Assembly: GCA_035544895.1 (NCBI GenBank)
Contig: DASZZM010000096.1
Span: forward strand, 71,253-135,252
DNA length: 64,000 nucleotides
Reading direction: 5' to 3'
Origin: JASLEW01 sp035544895
GTDB lineage: Bacteria; Acidobacteriota; Thermoanaerobaculia; Multivoradales; UBA5704
The position numbers were made by a program, and so were the translations under genes. Positions 52,037-62,300 of the stretch are shown here, one piece after another (the first letter of the stretch is position 1; each line of letters opens with the position of its first letter). The notes beneath the pieces were generated by a model that was not told where the DNA came from, searched no databases, and worked only from the letters and a program-made list of their open reading frames with translations.

Positions 52037-53652
52037 CGTGGCGCTCCCGCGAGCGGAGTGGAGCGCGCGTTGGCCTGGGTCGGCGCCGCGAGGGGGCGCA
52101 AGGCCGCCCGGGCTGGGGCGGGGGCCTCGGCGCGCTGCCGGTAGCCGGCGAGCAGCGAGGAGAGCGCCGGCTGGCTCGGACGCAGGAAGAAGTTGGGGGC
52201 GACGCCGATGGCCAGCATCAGCAGGCAGAGCGGCGCGAGCGCCAGCACCTCGCGCGCGGAGAGGTCGGAGAGGCCGCGGTTCTCGTCGCGGGTCAGCGGG
52301 CCCCAGAGCGTCAGCTGGATCATCTTCAGCAGGTAGACCGCGGCGAGCACGACGCCGAAGGTCGCCACCGCCGCGGGCCAGCCGAGCGCGCGGTAGCTGC
52401 CGGCCAGGATCAGGAACTCGCCGGCGAAGCCGTTGAGCGCCGGCAGACCGGCCGAGGCAAGGGTCGAGAACACCAGGAAGAAGGCAAACAGCGGCATCAC
52501 CTTGGCGAGGCCGCCGAAATCGGCGAACTGCTTGGTGTGCCGGCGGTCGTAGAGCATGCCGACGAGCAGGAAAAGGGCGCCGGTCGAGAGGCCGTGGTTG
52601 ACCATCTGCAGCAGCGCCCCCTGCCAGGCGACCAGGTCGGCGGCGACCAGCCCGAGCATGACGAAGCCCAGGTGGGCGATCGAGGAATACGCCACCAGCT
52701 TCTTGAAATCGACCTGCACCCAGGAGACCAGCGCGCCGTAGATGATGCCGATCAGGGCGAGCGCCACCAGCAGCGGCACGTGCGCCCGGCTGGCTTGCGG
52801 GAACAGCGGCATGGCGAAGCGCAGGAAGCCGTAGGTGCCGAGCTTGAGGAGGATGCCGGCCAGGATCACCGAACCGCCGGTCGGCGCCTCGACGTGTGCG
52901 TCCGGCAGCCAGGTGTGCAGCGGAAAGATCGGCACCTTGATGAGAAAAGCCAGCGCAAAGGCGGCGAACAGCCAGACCTGCGAGCCCATTGGCAGATCGA
53001 GGCGCAGCAGGTCTTCGTAGGCAAAGCTCCAGACCCCGCCGTTGACCATCTTGAAGGTCCAGCCCAGCCACAGGATGCCGACCAGCATCAGCAGGCTGCC
53101 CGCCATGGTGAAGAGGAAGAATTTGATGGCGGCATAGATCCGCCGCTCGCCGCCCCACACCCCGATGACCAGGTACATGGGGACCAGCATGACCTCCCAG
53201 AAGACGTAGAAGACGAAGAGGTCGTAGGCGAGGAGGCTCCCCAGCACGCCGGTGGTGAGCACCAGCATGGCGGCGCTGAAGGCGCGCCAATGACGTTCGA
53301 TGCCGCGCCACGAGCCGAGGATGACGATTGGCAGCAGCAGGATGGTGAGCAGGGCGAGCGGCATCGAGATGCCGTCCATCGCCAGGTCGTAATGGATGCC
53401 GTAGCTCGCGATCCAGGGGAGCCGCGGATCGCGGGTGAGCGGGAAGGCGCCGTCCGGGCCGGAGTGGGCGGCGTGGCTGAGAACGTAGGCGAGGCCGAAG
53501 AGGACCTCGACCAGCGAGACGACCAGGGTATAGATCTTGACCGCGCGCACCGCGCCACGGCGCAAGAACAGCAGCGGCAGGCAGGCCGCCGTCGGGAAAA
53601 AGACCAGGCGGGTCAGCGTGTTGCCGGCGGCGAGAGCGAGGAAGGTCGACAT
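52033..53652 (-). CDS. nuoM: NADH-quinone oxidoreductase subunit M
   Basis: 539 aa, about 14 TMs, antiporter-like pumping subunit. Diagnostic stretches are YDLFVFYVFWEVMLVPMYLV, AIKFFLFTMAGSLLML, FLIKVPIFPLHTWLPDAH and KLVAYSSIAHLGFVML. The C-terminus carries an Ala/Pro-rich extension (~505-539) that NuoM usually lacks. It lies 18 bp after nuoL. Confidence 0.96.
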   Translation of the reverse strand: MSTFLALAAGNTLTRLVFFPTAACLPLLFLRRGAVRAVKIYTLVVSLVEVLFGLAYVLSHAAHSGPDGAFPLTRDPRLPWIASYGIHYDLAMDGISMPLALLTILLLPIVILGSWRGIERHWRAFSAAMLVLTTGVLGSLLAYDLFVFYVFWEVMLVPMYLVIGVWGGERRIYAAIKFFLFTMAGSLLMLVGILWLGWTFKMVNGGVWSFAYEDLLRLDLPMGSQVWLFAAFALAFLIKVPIFPLHTWLPDAHVEAPTGGSVILAGILLKLGTYGFLRFAMPLFPQASRAHVPLLVALALIGIIYGALVSWVQVDFKKLVAYSSIAHLGFVMLGLVAADLVAWQGALLQMVNHGLSTGALFLLVGMLYDRRHTKQFADFGGLAKVMPLFAFFLVFSTLASAGLPALNGFAGEFLILAGSYRALGWPAAVATFGVVLAAVYLLKMIQLTLWGPLTRDENRGLSDLSAREVLALAPLCLLMLAIGVAPNFFLRPSQPALSSLLAGYRQRAEAPAPARAALRPLAAPTQANARSTPLAGAPR

Positions 53653-53670
53653 GGCTTGGCCGGTGTTCCG

Positions 53671-55668
53671 CTAGCGCACGAGCCACCAGAACAGCAGGAT
53701 CACTCCGAGGAAGAAGTAGAGCGCGTAGTTGCGCACGTTGCCGGTGGTGCTCAGGCGGCCGATGTCGCCGGTGAGCTCGGTGGCGTAGGCCCCGGCGTTG
53801 ATCGAGCCGTCGACGATGAAGGTGTCGACCACCTTCCAGAAGACGCGCGACAGCCAGGCGAGCGGCCGAACGATCAGCCGGTCGTAGATCTCGTCCACGT
53901 AGTACTTGTTGGCGACCAGGCCGTAGAGCGCGGGGAAGCGCTCGGCCAGGACGCGGTCCCGCGCCGGGCCGCGCTCGCCGCCGTAGGCGCGCACGGCGAG
54001 CGCGATGCCAGCCGCCGCGACCGCCACCGAGAGCGCGATGAGGAAGAGGTCGGCGGCCGCGCCCACGTCGTGCTCGAGCGGGTTGGCGCCGCGGATGCGG
54101 GCCACCACGGGCGCCAGGAAGCGGTCAAAGCGGTCCAGGTCGGCGCCGAACGCGAGAACCTTGGGGATGCCGAACCAGCCGGCGGCCACCGCTCCGGCGG
54201 CCAGGATGACGAGCGGCACGGTCATGACCGGCGGCGACTCGTGGAGGTGGAGGGCGGGCGCGGGCTCGCCGGGGGCGGGGTGCGCGGGGTGCTCAGGGTC
54301 GGCGCGCAGCTCGCCGTGGAAGGTCAGGCAGACGGCGCGGAACATGTAAAACGCCGTCAACCCGGCGGTCAGCAGCCCGACTGCCCAGAGCACCCAGTGC
54401 CCGGCGGCGGCGCTAGCGGCGAGGATCGCATCCTTGCTGAAGAAGCCGGCGAGCGGCGGGATGCCTGCGAGGGCCAGGGCGCCGATCACGAAGGTCCGGT
54501 AGGTGATCGGCAGATGCTTGCGCAGGCCGCCCATCTTGCTCATGTCCTGCTCGCCGCCCAGGGCGTGGATGACCGAGCCGGAGGCGAGGAAGAGGAGCGC
54601 CTTGAAGAAGGCGTGCGTGGTCAGGTGGAAGATCGCCGCCGTGTAGGCGCCCACGCCCACCGCCAGGAACATGTAGCCGAGCTGCGAGACGGTCGAGTAG
54701 GCGAGGACCTTCTTGATGTCGTTCTGCGCCAGCCCGATGGTGGCGGCGAAGATGGCGGTGGCCGCGCCGACGACCGCCACCAGCAGCGAGATGCCGGGCG
54801 CGAGCTGATAGATGGCGTTTGAGCGCACGGCCATGTACACGCCGGCCGTCACCATGGTGGCGGCATGGATGAGCGCCGACACCGGCGTCGGGCCGGCCAT
54901 GGCGTCGGGCAGCCAGACGTAGAGCGGGATCTGCGCGCTCTTGCCGGCGGCGCCGATGAAGAAGCACAGGCCGACGAAGCCGGCAAAGGACAGCCCGGCC
55001 CAGTACTCGCCGGTGACCAGTCCCGGATGCGCCGCGATGCGCGGCAGGATGCGGGTGTAGTCGAGCGTGCCGAAGCGGGCGACCAGGGCGAACATGCCGA
55101 CGAGGAAGGCGAAGTCGCCCACCCGGTTGACGATGAAGGCCTTCTTGCCGGCGTAGGGCGCGAGCTCCTGATCGTAGTAGTAGCCGATCAGCAGGTAGGA
55201 GCAGAGCCCGACCCCCTCCCAGCCGACGAACATCACCAGGTAGTTGTTGCCCAGGACCAGCGTCAGCATCGCCGCCATGAACAAGTTGAGGTAGGCGAAG
55301 TAGCGCTGGTAGCCCTCCTCGTGGGCCATGTAGCCGACCGAATAGAGGTGGATGATGAAGCCGACGAAGGTGACCACGAACAGCATCACCGCCGCCAGCG
55401 GATCGATCAGGAAGGCGACGTCGATCGCCAGGTCGCCGGTCGTCCAGGCGTAGGCCACGCGTTCGACCGGCTGCGGCCAGGCGCCCTGCGCGTACTGCCA
55501 GATGCAGGCCAGGGCCACCGCGAGCGAGGCGAGCGGCGCCCCCAGCGCGACCGCGTTGACCAGCGGGCGCGGCGCGCGCCGGCCGCCCCAGCCGAAGACG
55601 ACGCCGTTGAGCACGGCGCCGGCGAAGGGCAGCGCGGGAATCAGCCACAGCCAGTCGAGTGCGTGCAT
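53671..55668 (-). CDS. nuoL: NADH-quinone oxidoreductase subunit L
   Basis: 665 aa, normal for the family, about 16 TMs. This is the distal pumping subunit with the long lateral helix. It shows YFAYLNLFMAAMLTLVLGNN, FVGWEGVGLCSYLLIGYY, SAQIPLYVWLPDAMAGPTPV and KKVLAYSTVSQLGYMFLA. The C-terminal segment after ~480 includes the lateral helix and the last TM. It follows nuoK after 14 bp. Confidence 0.97.
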   Translation of the reverse strand: MHALDWLWLIPALPFAGAVLNGVVFGWGGRRAPRPLVNAVALGAPLASLAVALACIWQYAQGAWPQPVERVAYAWTTGDLAIDVAFLIDPLAAVMLFVVTFVGFIIHLYSVGYMAHEEGYQRYFAYLNLFMAAMLTLVLGNNYLVMFVGWEGVGLCSYLLIGYYYDQELAPYAGKKAFIVNRVGDFAFLVGMFALVARFGTLDYTRILPRIAAHPGLVTGEYWAGLSFAGFVGLCFFIGAAGKSAQIPLYVWLPDAMAGPTPVSALIHAATMVTAGVYMAVRSNAIYQLAPGISLLVAVVGAATAIFAATIGLAQNDIKKVLAYSTVSQLGYMFLAVGVGAYTAAIFHLTTHAFFKALLFLASGSVIHALGGEQDMSKMGGLRKHLPITYRTFVIGALALAGIPPLAGFFSKDAILAASAAAGHWVLWAVGLLTAGLTAFYMFRAVCLTFHGELRADPEHPAHPAPGEPAPALHLHESPPVMTVPLVILAAGAVAAGWFGIPKVLAFGADLDRFDRFLAPVVARIRGANPLEHDVGAAADLFLIALSVAVAAAGIALAVRAYGGERGPARDRVLAERFPALYGLVANKYYVDEIYDRLIVRPLAWLSRVFWKVVDTFIVDGSINAGAYATELTGDIGRLSTTGNVRNYALYFFLGVILLFWWLVR

Positions 55669-55682
55669 GGCGCGGCCGTCGC

Positions 55683-55988
55683 TCAGTGCTGCATCAGGTT
55701 CATGCGGTTGACGTCGATGGTGCGGCGGCCGCGAAAGACGCCGATGAAGAGGGCCAGGCCCACCGCCGCCTCTGCGGCGGCGACCGCCAGGACGAAGAAG
55801 ACGATGACCTGTCCGGTGTGCTCGCCGAACTGGCGCGCGTAGGCGGCCAGCGAGAGGTTGGCGGCGTTGAGCATCACTTCGATGGACAGGAAGATGCTGA
55901 TCCCGTTGCGGCGCGTCAGGGCGCCGATTGCGCCGATGCCGAAGAGCACGGCCGACAGCGCCAGGTACCAGGAGACCGGAACGCTCAC
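55683..55988 (-). CDS. nuoK: NADH-quinone oxidoreductase subunit K
   Basis: 101 aa with three TMs. The conserved Glu residues of the proton path are seen in ISIFLSIEVMLNAANL and AVAAAEAAVGLALF. GTG 55988 overlaps the nuoJ stop (GTGA). Confidence 0.96.
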   Translation of the reverse strand: MSVPVSWYLALSAVLFGIGAIGALTRRNGISIFLSIEVMLNAANLSLAAYARQFGEHTGQVIVFFVLAVAAAEAAVGLALFIGVFRGRRTIDVNRMNLMQH

Positions 55989-56509
55989 GGCTCGGCCTCC
56001 GGCTCCCGCGGCGGCGGCCGGCGGGCGAGGACGGTGGCGCCGACGACCGCCACCAGCAGCAGCAGCCCGACGATCTCGAACTGCAGGAGGTAGCGGCCGA
56101 ACAGCTCCTGCGCCAGGGCGGTGAGCGACACCAGCTGCGCGCTGAGCGGCGCTGCCGGGGGCCGCGGGCCGCCCTGCTGGCGCCAGAAGAGCAGGACGAG
56201 CATGGCGGCGAAGGCGACGCCGCCGAGCAGGGCGGTGAAGAGCTGCACGCGGTGGCCGCTCGGCCCCTCCTGCCGTCCGACGTTGAGCAGCATGAGGACG
56301 AACAGGAAGAGCACCAGGATGGCGCCGGCGTAGATCAGGATCTGCAAGGCGGCGAGGAAGGGCGCGCCGAGCAGCACGAACAGCACCGCCACCGAGAACA
56401 GGGTGAGCACCAGGCTCAAGGTGGCGTAGACCGGGTTCTTGTGCGTCACCACCACGATCGAGGAGACCAGCGCCAGGCCGGCGAAGAGGATGAAGATCGC
56501 GAGCTCCAT
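55985..56509 (-). CDS. nuoJ: NADH-quinone oxidoreductase subunit J
   Basis: 174 aa with five TMs. The TM3 signature QILIYAGAILVLFLFVLMLL contains the pi-bulge Tyr/Gly region of NuoJ. It starts 25 bp after nuoH, exactly where nuoI is normally inserted; there is no room for nuoI here. Confidence 0.95.
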   Translation of the reverse strand: MELAIFILFAGLALVSSIVVVTHKNPVYATLSLVLTLFSVAVLFVLLGAPFLAALQILIYAGAILVLFLFVLMLLNVGRQEGPSGHRVQLFTALLGGVAFAAMLVLLFWRQQGGPRPPAAPLSAQLVSLTALAQELFGRYLLQFEIVGLLLLVAVVGATVLARRPPPREPEAEP

Positions 56510-56534
56510 GGTCAGGGCGTCCCGAGCCGCCGTG

Positions 56535-57551
56535 TCATAGCCAGCCGGCGAGGGTCATCGCCGCGACGACGATCAGGTTGAGGATGGCGAGCGGCAGGAG
56601 CACCTTCCAGCCCAGGCGCATGAGCTGGTCGTAGCGGAAGCGCGGGAACGTCCAGCGCACCCACACGAAGACGGCCAGGCAGACCGCGATCTTGCCGACC
56701 AGGATCAGCAAGCCGAGGACCGCCCCGGTCCAGCCGTGCAGATCGACTCCGGGAAGGCTCCAGCCGCCGGCGTAGAGGGTCACGCCGAGGGCGGAGAGCG
56801 AGGTCATCGAGATGTACTCCGCCATGAAAAACGTGGCGAAGCGCATCGCGCTGTACTCGGTGTGAAAGCCCGCCACCAGCTCCGATTCGGCCTCCGGCAG
56901 GTCGAAGGGGAGACGGTTGGTTTCTGCGAAAGAGGCGACCAGGAAGATCAGGAAGCCGAGGATCTGCGGCAGCAGGTTCCAGACGTGCGCGCGCTGGTAG
57001 GCGACGACTTTCGACAGCTCGAACGAGCCCACCGGGATCACCACCGCGACCACCGCCAGGGTCAGCGCCAGCTCGTAGCTGATCATCTGCGCCGAGGCGC
57101 GCACCGAGCCCAGGAGCGAGTACTTGTTGTTGGACGAGTAGCCGGCCATGACCAGCGAATAGACGCCCAGGCTGGCGAGGGCGAGGAAGAGCAGGACGCC
57201 GGTCTCGGCGGAGGCGACGACGAGCTGGATGCGGTGCCCGCGAACCGTCAGGTCGGGGCCGAACGGGATCACCGAGAAGGTGGTCAGGGCCGGCAGCAGG
57301 CCGAGCACCGGCGCCATCAGGTAGAGCGGCCGGTCCACCGCCGCCGGCGTGACGTCCTCCTTGAACATGAACTTGAGGGCGTCGGCGAGCGGCTGGATGA
57401 GCCCGAACGGCCCCAGCCGGTTGGGTCCCGGGCGGTCCTGCATCAGCGCGCTGCCGCGCCGCTCGACCCACACCATGATCGGCACCACGTTGAGCAGGAG
57501 GCCGAGCGCGACCGCCAGCTTGATCAACGTCGCCGCCAGCTCCGTGCTCAT
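56535..57551 (-). CDS. nuoH: NADH-quinone oxidoreductase subunit H
   Basis: 338 aa with eight TMs, the quinone-channel subunit. It has VWVERRGSALMQDRPGPNRLG, DALKFMFKED, the acidic loop AETNRLPFDLPEAESELVAG and FHTEYSAMRFATFFMAEY, all near-invariant. ATG 57551 lies 19 bp after the nuoG stop. Confidence 0.97.
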   Translation of the reverse strand: MSTELAATLIKLAVALGLLLNVVPIMVWVERRGSALMQDRPGPNRLGPFGLIQPLADALKFMFKEDVTPAAVDRPLYLMAPVLGLLPALTTFSVIPFGPDLTVRGHRIQLVVASAETGVLLFLALASLGVYSLVMAGYSSNNKYSLLGSVRASAQMISYELALTLAVVAVVIPVGSFELSKVVAYQRAHVWNLLPQILGFLIFLVASFAETNRLPFDLPEAESELVAGFHTEYSAMRFATFFMAEYISMTSLSALGVTLYAGGWSLPGVDLHGWTGAVLGLLILVGKIAVCLAVFVWVRWTFPRFRYDQLMRLGWKVLLPLAILNLIVVAAMTLAGWL

Positions 57552-57570
57552 CGCGCGCTCGGACCGGGCC

Positions 57571-59409
57571 TCAGATTCCCGCCGCCGTGTTCTGCGGCGG
57601 TTCCGGCGCCGCGGAGTGCGGCTCGGGAGACGCCTGGGCGGCCGGCAGGTCGAGAGCCGCGCCGGTGGCCGGCAGCGCGTGCCAGGAAAGGCCGGTGAAG
57701 GCCGGAATCCTGGCCGCCAGCTCGTCGAACACCGCGGCGGCGGTGCGCCCGGCGGCGGGGTCGTGTGCGGCGGCCGGGCCAGCCTCGTCGGCGAAGCGGG
57801 AAAGCAGCTCGGAGAGCACCTCGACGCCGGTGCGCACCTGGGCCGGTGCGGGGAAGGCGGCGGCGAAGCGCTGGACCCGCCCCTCGACGTTGACGAAGGT
57901 GCCGTCCTTCTCGGCGTGGGTGGCGAGCGGCAGGGCCACGTCGGCCACCCTGGCCAGCGGCGAGTCGGCCCAGCCGAAGACGACCAGGAACCGCGCCCGG
58001 CGCAGGCGCTCGACCGCCGCAGGGTCGTAGGCGGCGGCTCCGAAGTCGCTGTCGCAGACCACCAGCACCGCGCAGCGCGCCGCGGCATCGCCGCGCACCA
58101 GCTCCTCGGCGCCGATCGCCGCCCCTTCGCCCGGCGCTGGGTAGGGACCCGGCGCCGTCTGGTCGCTTGCTGGGTAGGGACCCGGCGCCGTCTGGTCCAT
58201 TGCGGAGGTACCCGGCGTTGTCTCGGTCGCCGTTACGGCGGCCTTACCCAGGCCGGCGAGCTCGGCGCCTCGCCGGTTGGGGGCCGCCTCGCGCCCGCTG
58301 ATCCCGCCGTGCAGGTTGGGGATGGTGCGCCGCGGGCCGAGGTCGACCGCCACCGAACGGTGCGGCGAGCCGACCGCGTCGGCCAGGCGGGCGAACAGGT
58401 AGGCCTCTTCGGTGGCGAGGAAGCCCGAGCCGAGGAAGGCGACGGCGCCCTCCCCGCTGCCGCCGCGCAGGCGGCGGGCCACCAGGTCCAGGGCGTCCCG
58501 CCAGCTGACCATCTCACCGGAACCGGCGGAGGCGGTCCTGGCGGCGGCCCCGGAGGCGCTCAGGCGCGGGGCGGTCAGCCGCGGCACGTCGCGGTAGCGC
58601 TCGAAGGTCGCCCGGCCGTAGTCGCACATCCAGTAGTCGTTGACATCGGGGTTGAAGCGCGGCTTGTAGCGCTTGATCGCGCCGCGCCGGTGCTCGATCG
58701 TGATGTTGCAGCCGACCTCGCAGCCGGTGCACAGCGACGGCTTCTTGTCGAGATAGAACACCCGCTCTGCGAAGCGGAAGCGCGTCGAGGTCAGCGCGCC
58801 CACCGGGCAGATGTCGACCACGCAGGTGGCCAGCTGGTTGTCGAGCTGTTTGCCGGGGAAGGTGCCGATCTCGGTGCGCGCGCCGCGGTTGAAGAAGCCG
58901 AGCTCGCCGGTCTTGGCGATCTCCTCGGTGAAGCGCACACAGCGCGTACACTGGATGCAGCGGTTCATGTTGAGCAGGACGTTGGCGCCGAGCGGGATGC
59001 GCTCGCGCCCCGGATAGGTGCGCTTGTCCTCGAACTGAAAGCGCGAGTAGGCCTGCCCATGCTTGAAGGCGTAATCCTGCAGCGCGCACTCGCCGGCCTG
59101 GTCGCAGATCGGGCAGTCCAGCGGGTGGTTGATGAGCAGGAACTCCATGATCCCGCGCTGCGCTTCCCGCACCTCGGGCACGTCGCTGCGCACCACCATG
59201 CCGTCCTTGACCACGGTGGTGGAGCAGCCCGCCTGGAGCTTGGGCATTCCGGCGACCTGGACCAGGCACATGCGGCACTGGCCGACCACCGTCAGGCGCG
59301 GGTGGTAGCAGTAGTGGGGGATATGGACGCCGGCCTTGAAGGCGGCCTCGACCAGATTGGTGCCGGCCGGGACCTCCACGGTGCGGTCGTCGATGGTGAC
59401 TTTGGGCAA
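57571..59409 (-). CDS. nuoG: NADH-quinone oxidoreductase subunit G
   Basis: 612 aa, the large iron-sulfur subunit, shorter than the ~900-aa enterobacterial form. Cluster motifs seen: N1b Cys in CYHPRLTVVGQCRMC, N5 HPLDCPICDQAGEC, N4 CIQCTRC with a later CPVG, and N7 CTGCEVGC with a later Cys in WMCDYG. The C-terminal molybdopterin-like domain is trimmed and carries a duplicated eleven-residue insert (DQTAPGPYPAS/P) encoded by the palindromic repeat. TTG 59409 is the likely start: GGAG lies nine bases upstream and it begins the ferredoxin fold. It follows nuoF after 4 bp. Confidence 0.95.
   Translation of the reverse strand: MPKVTIDDRTVEVPAGTNLVEAAFKAGVHIPHYCYHPRLTVVGQCRMCLVQVAGMPKLQAGCSTTVVKDGMVVRSDVPEVREAQRGIMEFLLINHPLDCPICDQAGECALQDYAFKHGQAYSRFQFEDKRTYPGRERIPLGANVLLNMNRCIQCTRCVRFTEEIAKTGELGFFNRGARTEIGTFPGKQLDNQLATCVVDICPVGALTSTRFRFAERVFYLDKKPSLCTGCEVGCNITIEHRRGAIKRYKPRFNPDVNDYWMCDYGRATFERYRDVPRLTAPRLSASGAAARTASAGSGEMVSWRDALDLVARRLRGGSGEGAVAFLGSGFLATEEAYLFARLADAVGSPHRSVAVDLGPRRTIPNLHGGISGREAAPNRRGAELAGLGKAAVTATETTPGTSAMDQTAPGPYPASDQTAPGPYPAPGEGAAIGAEELVRGDAAARCAVLVVCDSDFGAAAYDPAAVERLRRARFLVVFGWADSPLARVADVALPLATHAEKDGTFVNVEGRVQRFAAAFPAPAQVRTGVEVLSELLSRFADEAGPAAAHDPAAGRTAAAVFDELAARIPAFTGLSWHALPATGAALDLPAAQASPEPHSAAPEPPQNTAAGI
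58137..58228 (-). repeat. Palindromic repeat family, two 33-bp units plus a decayed third, inside nuoG
   Basis: Two 28-bp copies (58137-58164, 58170-58197), 33 bp apart, each containing CTGGGTAGGGACCCGGCGCC and a GTCTGGTC tail. A degenerate third copy (58205-58228) follows. The 33-bp period preserves the nuoG frame. Confidence 0.85.
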
Positions 59410-59413
59410 GCTG

Positions 59414-60705
<1,292 letters not shown>

Positions 60706-60706
<1 letters not shown>

Positions 60707-61215
60707 CAGGCGAGCCCCCGCACGATCTGGCGCACCCGCTCGGGGGTGAGGTTCTCGTGGTAGTCGTCGTCGACCATCATCATCGGCGCCGTGTCGCACG
60801 AGCCCAGGCACTCGAAGTGGATGTAGGAGCAGCGGCCGTCGGGCGTGATCTCGTCCTCGCCGACGCCGAGCTCGCCGCGCAGCGTCTCGAGCACCTCATC
60901 GCAGCCGCGCAGCATGCACGGCAGGTTGGTGCAGACGCGGATGCGGTGGCGGCCGACCGGTCTCTGGTGCAGGAGGTCGTAAAAGCTCACCACCCCGTAG
61001 ACCCTGGCCGGCGGCAGGCCGAGCTCGGCGGCGACCGCCGCGATCGCCGCCTGGGGCAGCCAGCCGCCGAAGTCGCGCTGGGCGATGTGCAGGGCGGGGA
61101 TCAAGACCGCTTCGGTGGTCGGATAGCGCTGGCGCAGCCGGTCGATCTCGGCCCGCGCCGCGGCGCTGAGCTCCGCCGCCCGCCGCTCGGTGCGCTGCGC
61201 CTCGCCGGCGCTCAC
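60706..61215 (-). CDS. nuoE: NADH-quinone oxidoreductase subunit E
   Basis: 169 aa, thioredoxin-like 2Fe-2S subunit. The four cluster Cys residues lie in CTNLPCMLRGC and CLGSCDTAP; the N-terminal helical part has RYPTTEAVLIPALHIAQRDF. GTG 61215 overlaps the nuoA stop (GTGA). It follows nuoA directly, where nuoB, C and D would be expected. Confidence 0.96.
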
Positions 61216-61610
61216 ATCGGCGCCTTGCGCATCTCGCGCAGCGGCCCGAAGTCGAGCCCGCCCTTGAGCCACAGGTAGGCGAAGCCCACCAGGATCAGGA
61301 AGACGAAGACCATGACAGCGGCGAACAGCGGCCAGCCGCCCTGGCGCATCACCAGCGCCCAGGGATAGAGGAAGGCGGCCTCGAGGTCGAAGACGATGAA
61401 GTCGATCGCCACCAGGAAGAAGGCGATCGAGATGCGCTTGTGCGAGCGGTCGAGCAGCGGCATGCCCGACTCGTAGGTGGTCCCCTTGATCAGCCCGCCC
61501 GTCTGGTTGCCGACCACCTTGCCGAAGGTGTAGGAGAGCCCGAGGATGGCGACCCCCAGGACGATGGCGACCCCCAGGGTCAGCAGGACGGGGTAGTACT
61601 GCTCCGGCAA
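61212..61610 (-). CDS. nuoA: NADH-quinone oxidoreductase subunit A
   Basis: 132 aa with three TMs. TYESGMPLLDRSHKRISIAF and the acidic TM2 FIVFDLEAAFLYPWA are diagnostic; these canonical sequences contain the conserved TM2 acids. The start is TTG 61610, with GGGAGGAGC 8-9 bases upstream. It is the first gene of the operon, 55 bp after the Rex-like operator. Confidence 0.96.
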   Translation of the reverse strand: MPEQYYPVLLTLGVAIVLGVAILGLSYTFGKVVGNQTGGLIKGTTYESGMPLLDRSHKRISIAFFLVAIDFIVFDLEAAFLYPWALVMRQGGWPLFAAVMVFVFLILVGFAYLWLKGGLDFGPLREMRKAPM

Positions 61611-61665
61611 AAAAGTGCTCCTCCCAGACGGAAATCAAGCGCCCGCCAGGCGGGTCTCCCGGCGC

Positions 61666-61683
61666 TCGTGAAGAATGTCACAA
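61666..61683 (-). promoter_or_regulatory. Rex operator-like palindrome before nuoA
   Basis: On the minus strand TTGTGACATTCTTCACGA matches the Rex operator pattern TTGTGA-N6-TCACAA with one mismatch. It lies 55 bp upstream of nuoA in the divergent region shared with hicB. With rex as the last gene of the operon, this suggests NADH-responsive autoregulation. Confidence 0.65.
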
Positions 61684-61723
61684 GCTCCCCCGCGGACACA
61701 AGACGGGGGTGCCGGCAGCAGGG

Positions 61724-61729
61724 TAGAAT
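61724..61729 (+). promoter_or_regulatory. -10 box (TAGAAT) of hicBA
   Basis: TAGAAT lies eight bases before the hicB ATG (61738), so the transcript would start at or next to the start codon. No Shine-Dalgarno sequence is visible in between. Confidence 0.4.
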
Positions 61730-61737
61730 AGGCCATC

Positions 61738-61950
61738 ATGCGACAGTTCAACGTCCTCATCGAGCGTGACCGTGCCGGCTACTACGTGGCATCCGTCCCG
61801 GCACTCCGCGGGTGCCACAGCCAGGCGAAATCGCTGGATACGCTCCTCGATCGGATCAAGGAAGCTATTGAGCTTTGCCTGGAGGTCGAGGCGGAGCAGC
61901 CGGAACGCCTCGACTTCGTCGGAGTCCAGCGGGTCACAGTCGGTTCGTGA
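61738..61950 (+). CDS. hicB: HicB-like antitoxin
   Basis: 70 aa with the partially degraded RNase H-like fold of HicB: FNVLIERDRAGYYVASVPALRGCHSQAKSLDT in outline, then AIELCLEVEAEQ. The DNA-binding C-terminal domain found in longer HicB proteins is absent. Its stop overlaps the hicA start (GTGA). Order antitoxin-toxin is common for this subclass. Confidence 0.85.
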   Translation: MRQFNVLIERDRAGYYVASVPALRGCHSQAKSLDTLLDRIKEAIELCLEVEAEQPERLDFVGVQRVTVGS

Positions 61951-62171
61951 CCAAGCTGCCTGCGCTCACCGGCAAGCGGCTCATCGCAGCCCTGTCTCGC
62001 GCCGGCTTCGAGGTCGTCCGCGTGCGGGGCAGCCACCAGTTCCTGAGGCACCCGGACGGTCGCGGCACGGTAGTCCCCATCCATGCGGGCGAGAGCATCG
62101 GACCCGGCCTGTTGGCTGCGATCCTGCGCGACTGCAAACTCACACGCCGCCAACTTCGAGGGCTCCTTTAG
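61947..62171 (+). CDS. hicA: HicA-like mRNA interferase toxin
   Basis: 74 aa. The dsRBD-like HicA fold is clear: LTGKRLIAALSRAGFEVVRV, then the catalytic His in GSHQFLRHPDG and TVVPIHAGESIGPGLLAAIL. HicA cleaves mRNAs when not bound by HicB. GTG 61947 overlaps the antitoxin stop. Confidence 0.9.
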   Translation: MTKLPALTGKRLIAALSRAGFEVVRVRGSHQFLRHPDGRGTVVPIHAGESIGPGLLAAILRDCKLTRRQLRGLL

Positions 62172-62287
62172 CACGATGCCTAGCCCTGGACGAGACCGGC
62201 GGCTGTGCGGCCGGCCCAGGCGCTGGCGGCCGCACGGTCGGCTCCGGCCATGCCGGCCGGCGGTGGCAGCCGCACGGCCGGCTCGGA

Positions 62288-62293
62288 TAGACT
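62288..62293 (+). promoter_or_regulatory. -10-like TAGACT seven bases before a GTG start
   Basis: TAGACT is seven bases from GTG 62301, the same arrangement as at 35712. An imperfect direct repeat (CCGCACGG-CGGCTC at 62230 and 62270, 40 bp apart) lies just upstream. Confidence 0.35.
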
Positions 62294-62300
62294 ACGCCCC

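Noticed and set aside
52537..54822. Long plus-strand open frame opposite nuoM and nuoL
   Set aside because: Asp/Glu/Arg/His-rich low-complexity translation, antisense to clearly conserved complex I genes.
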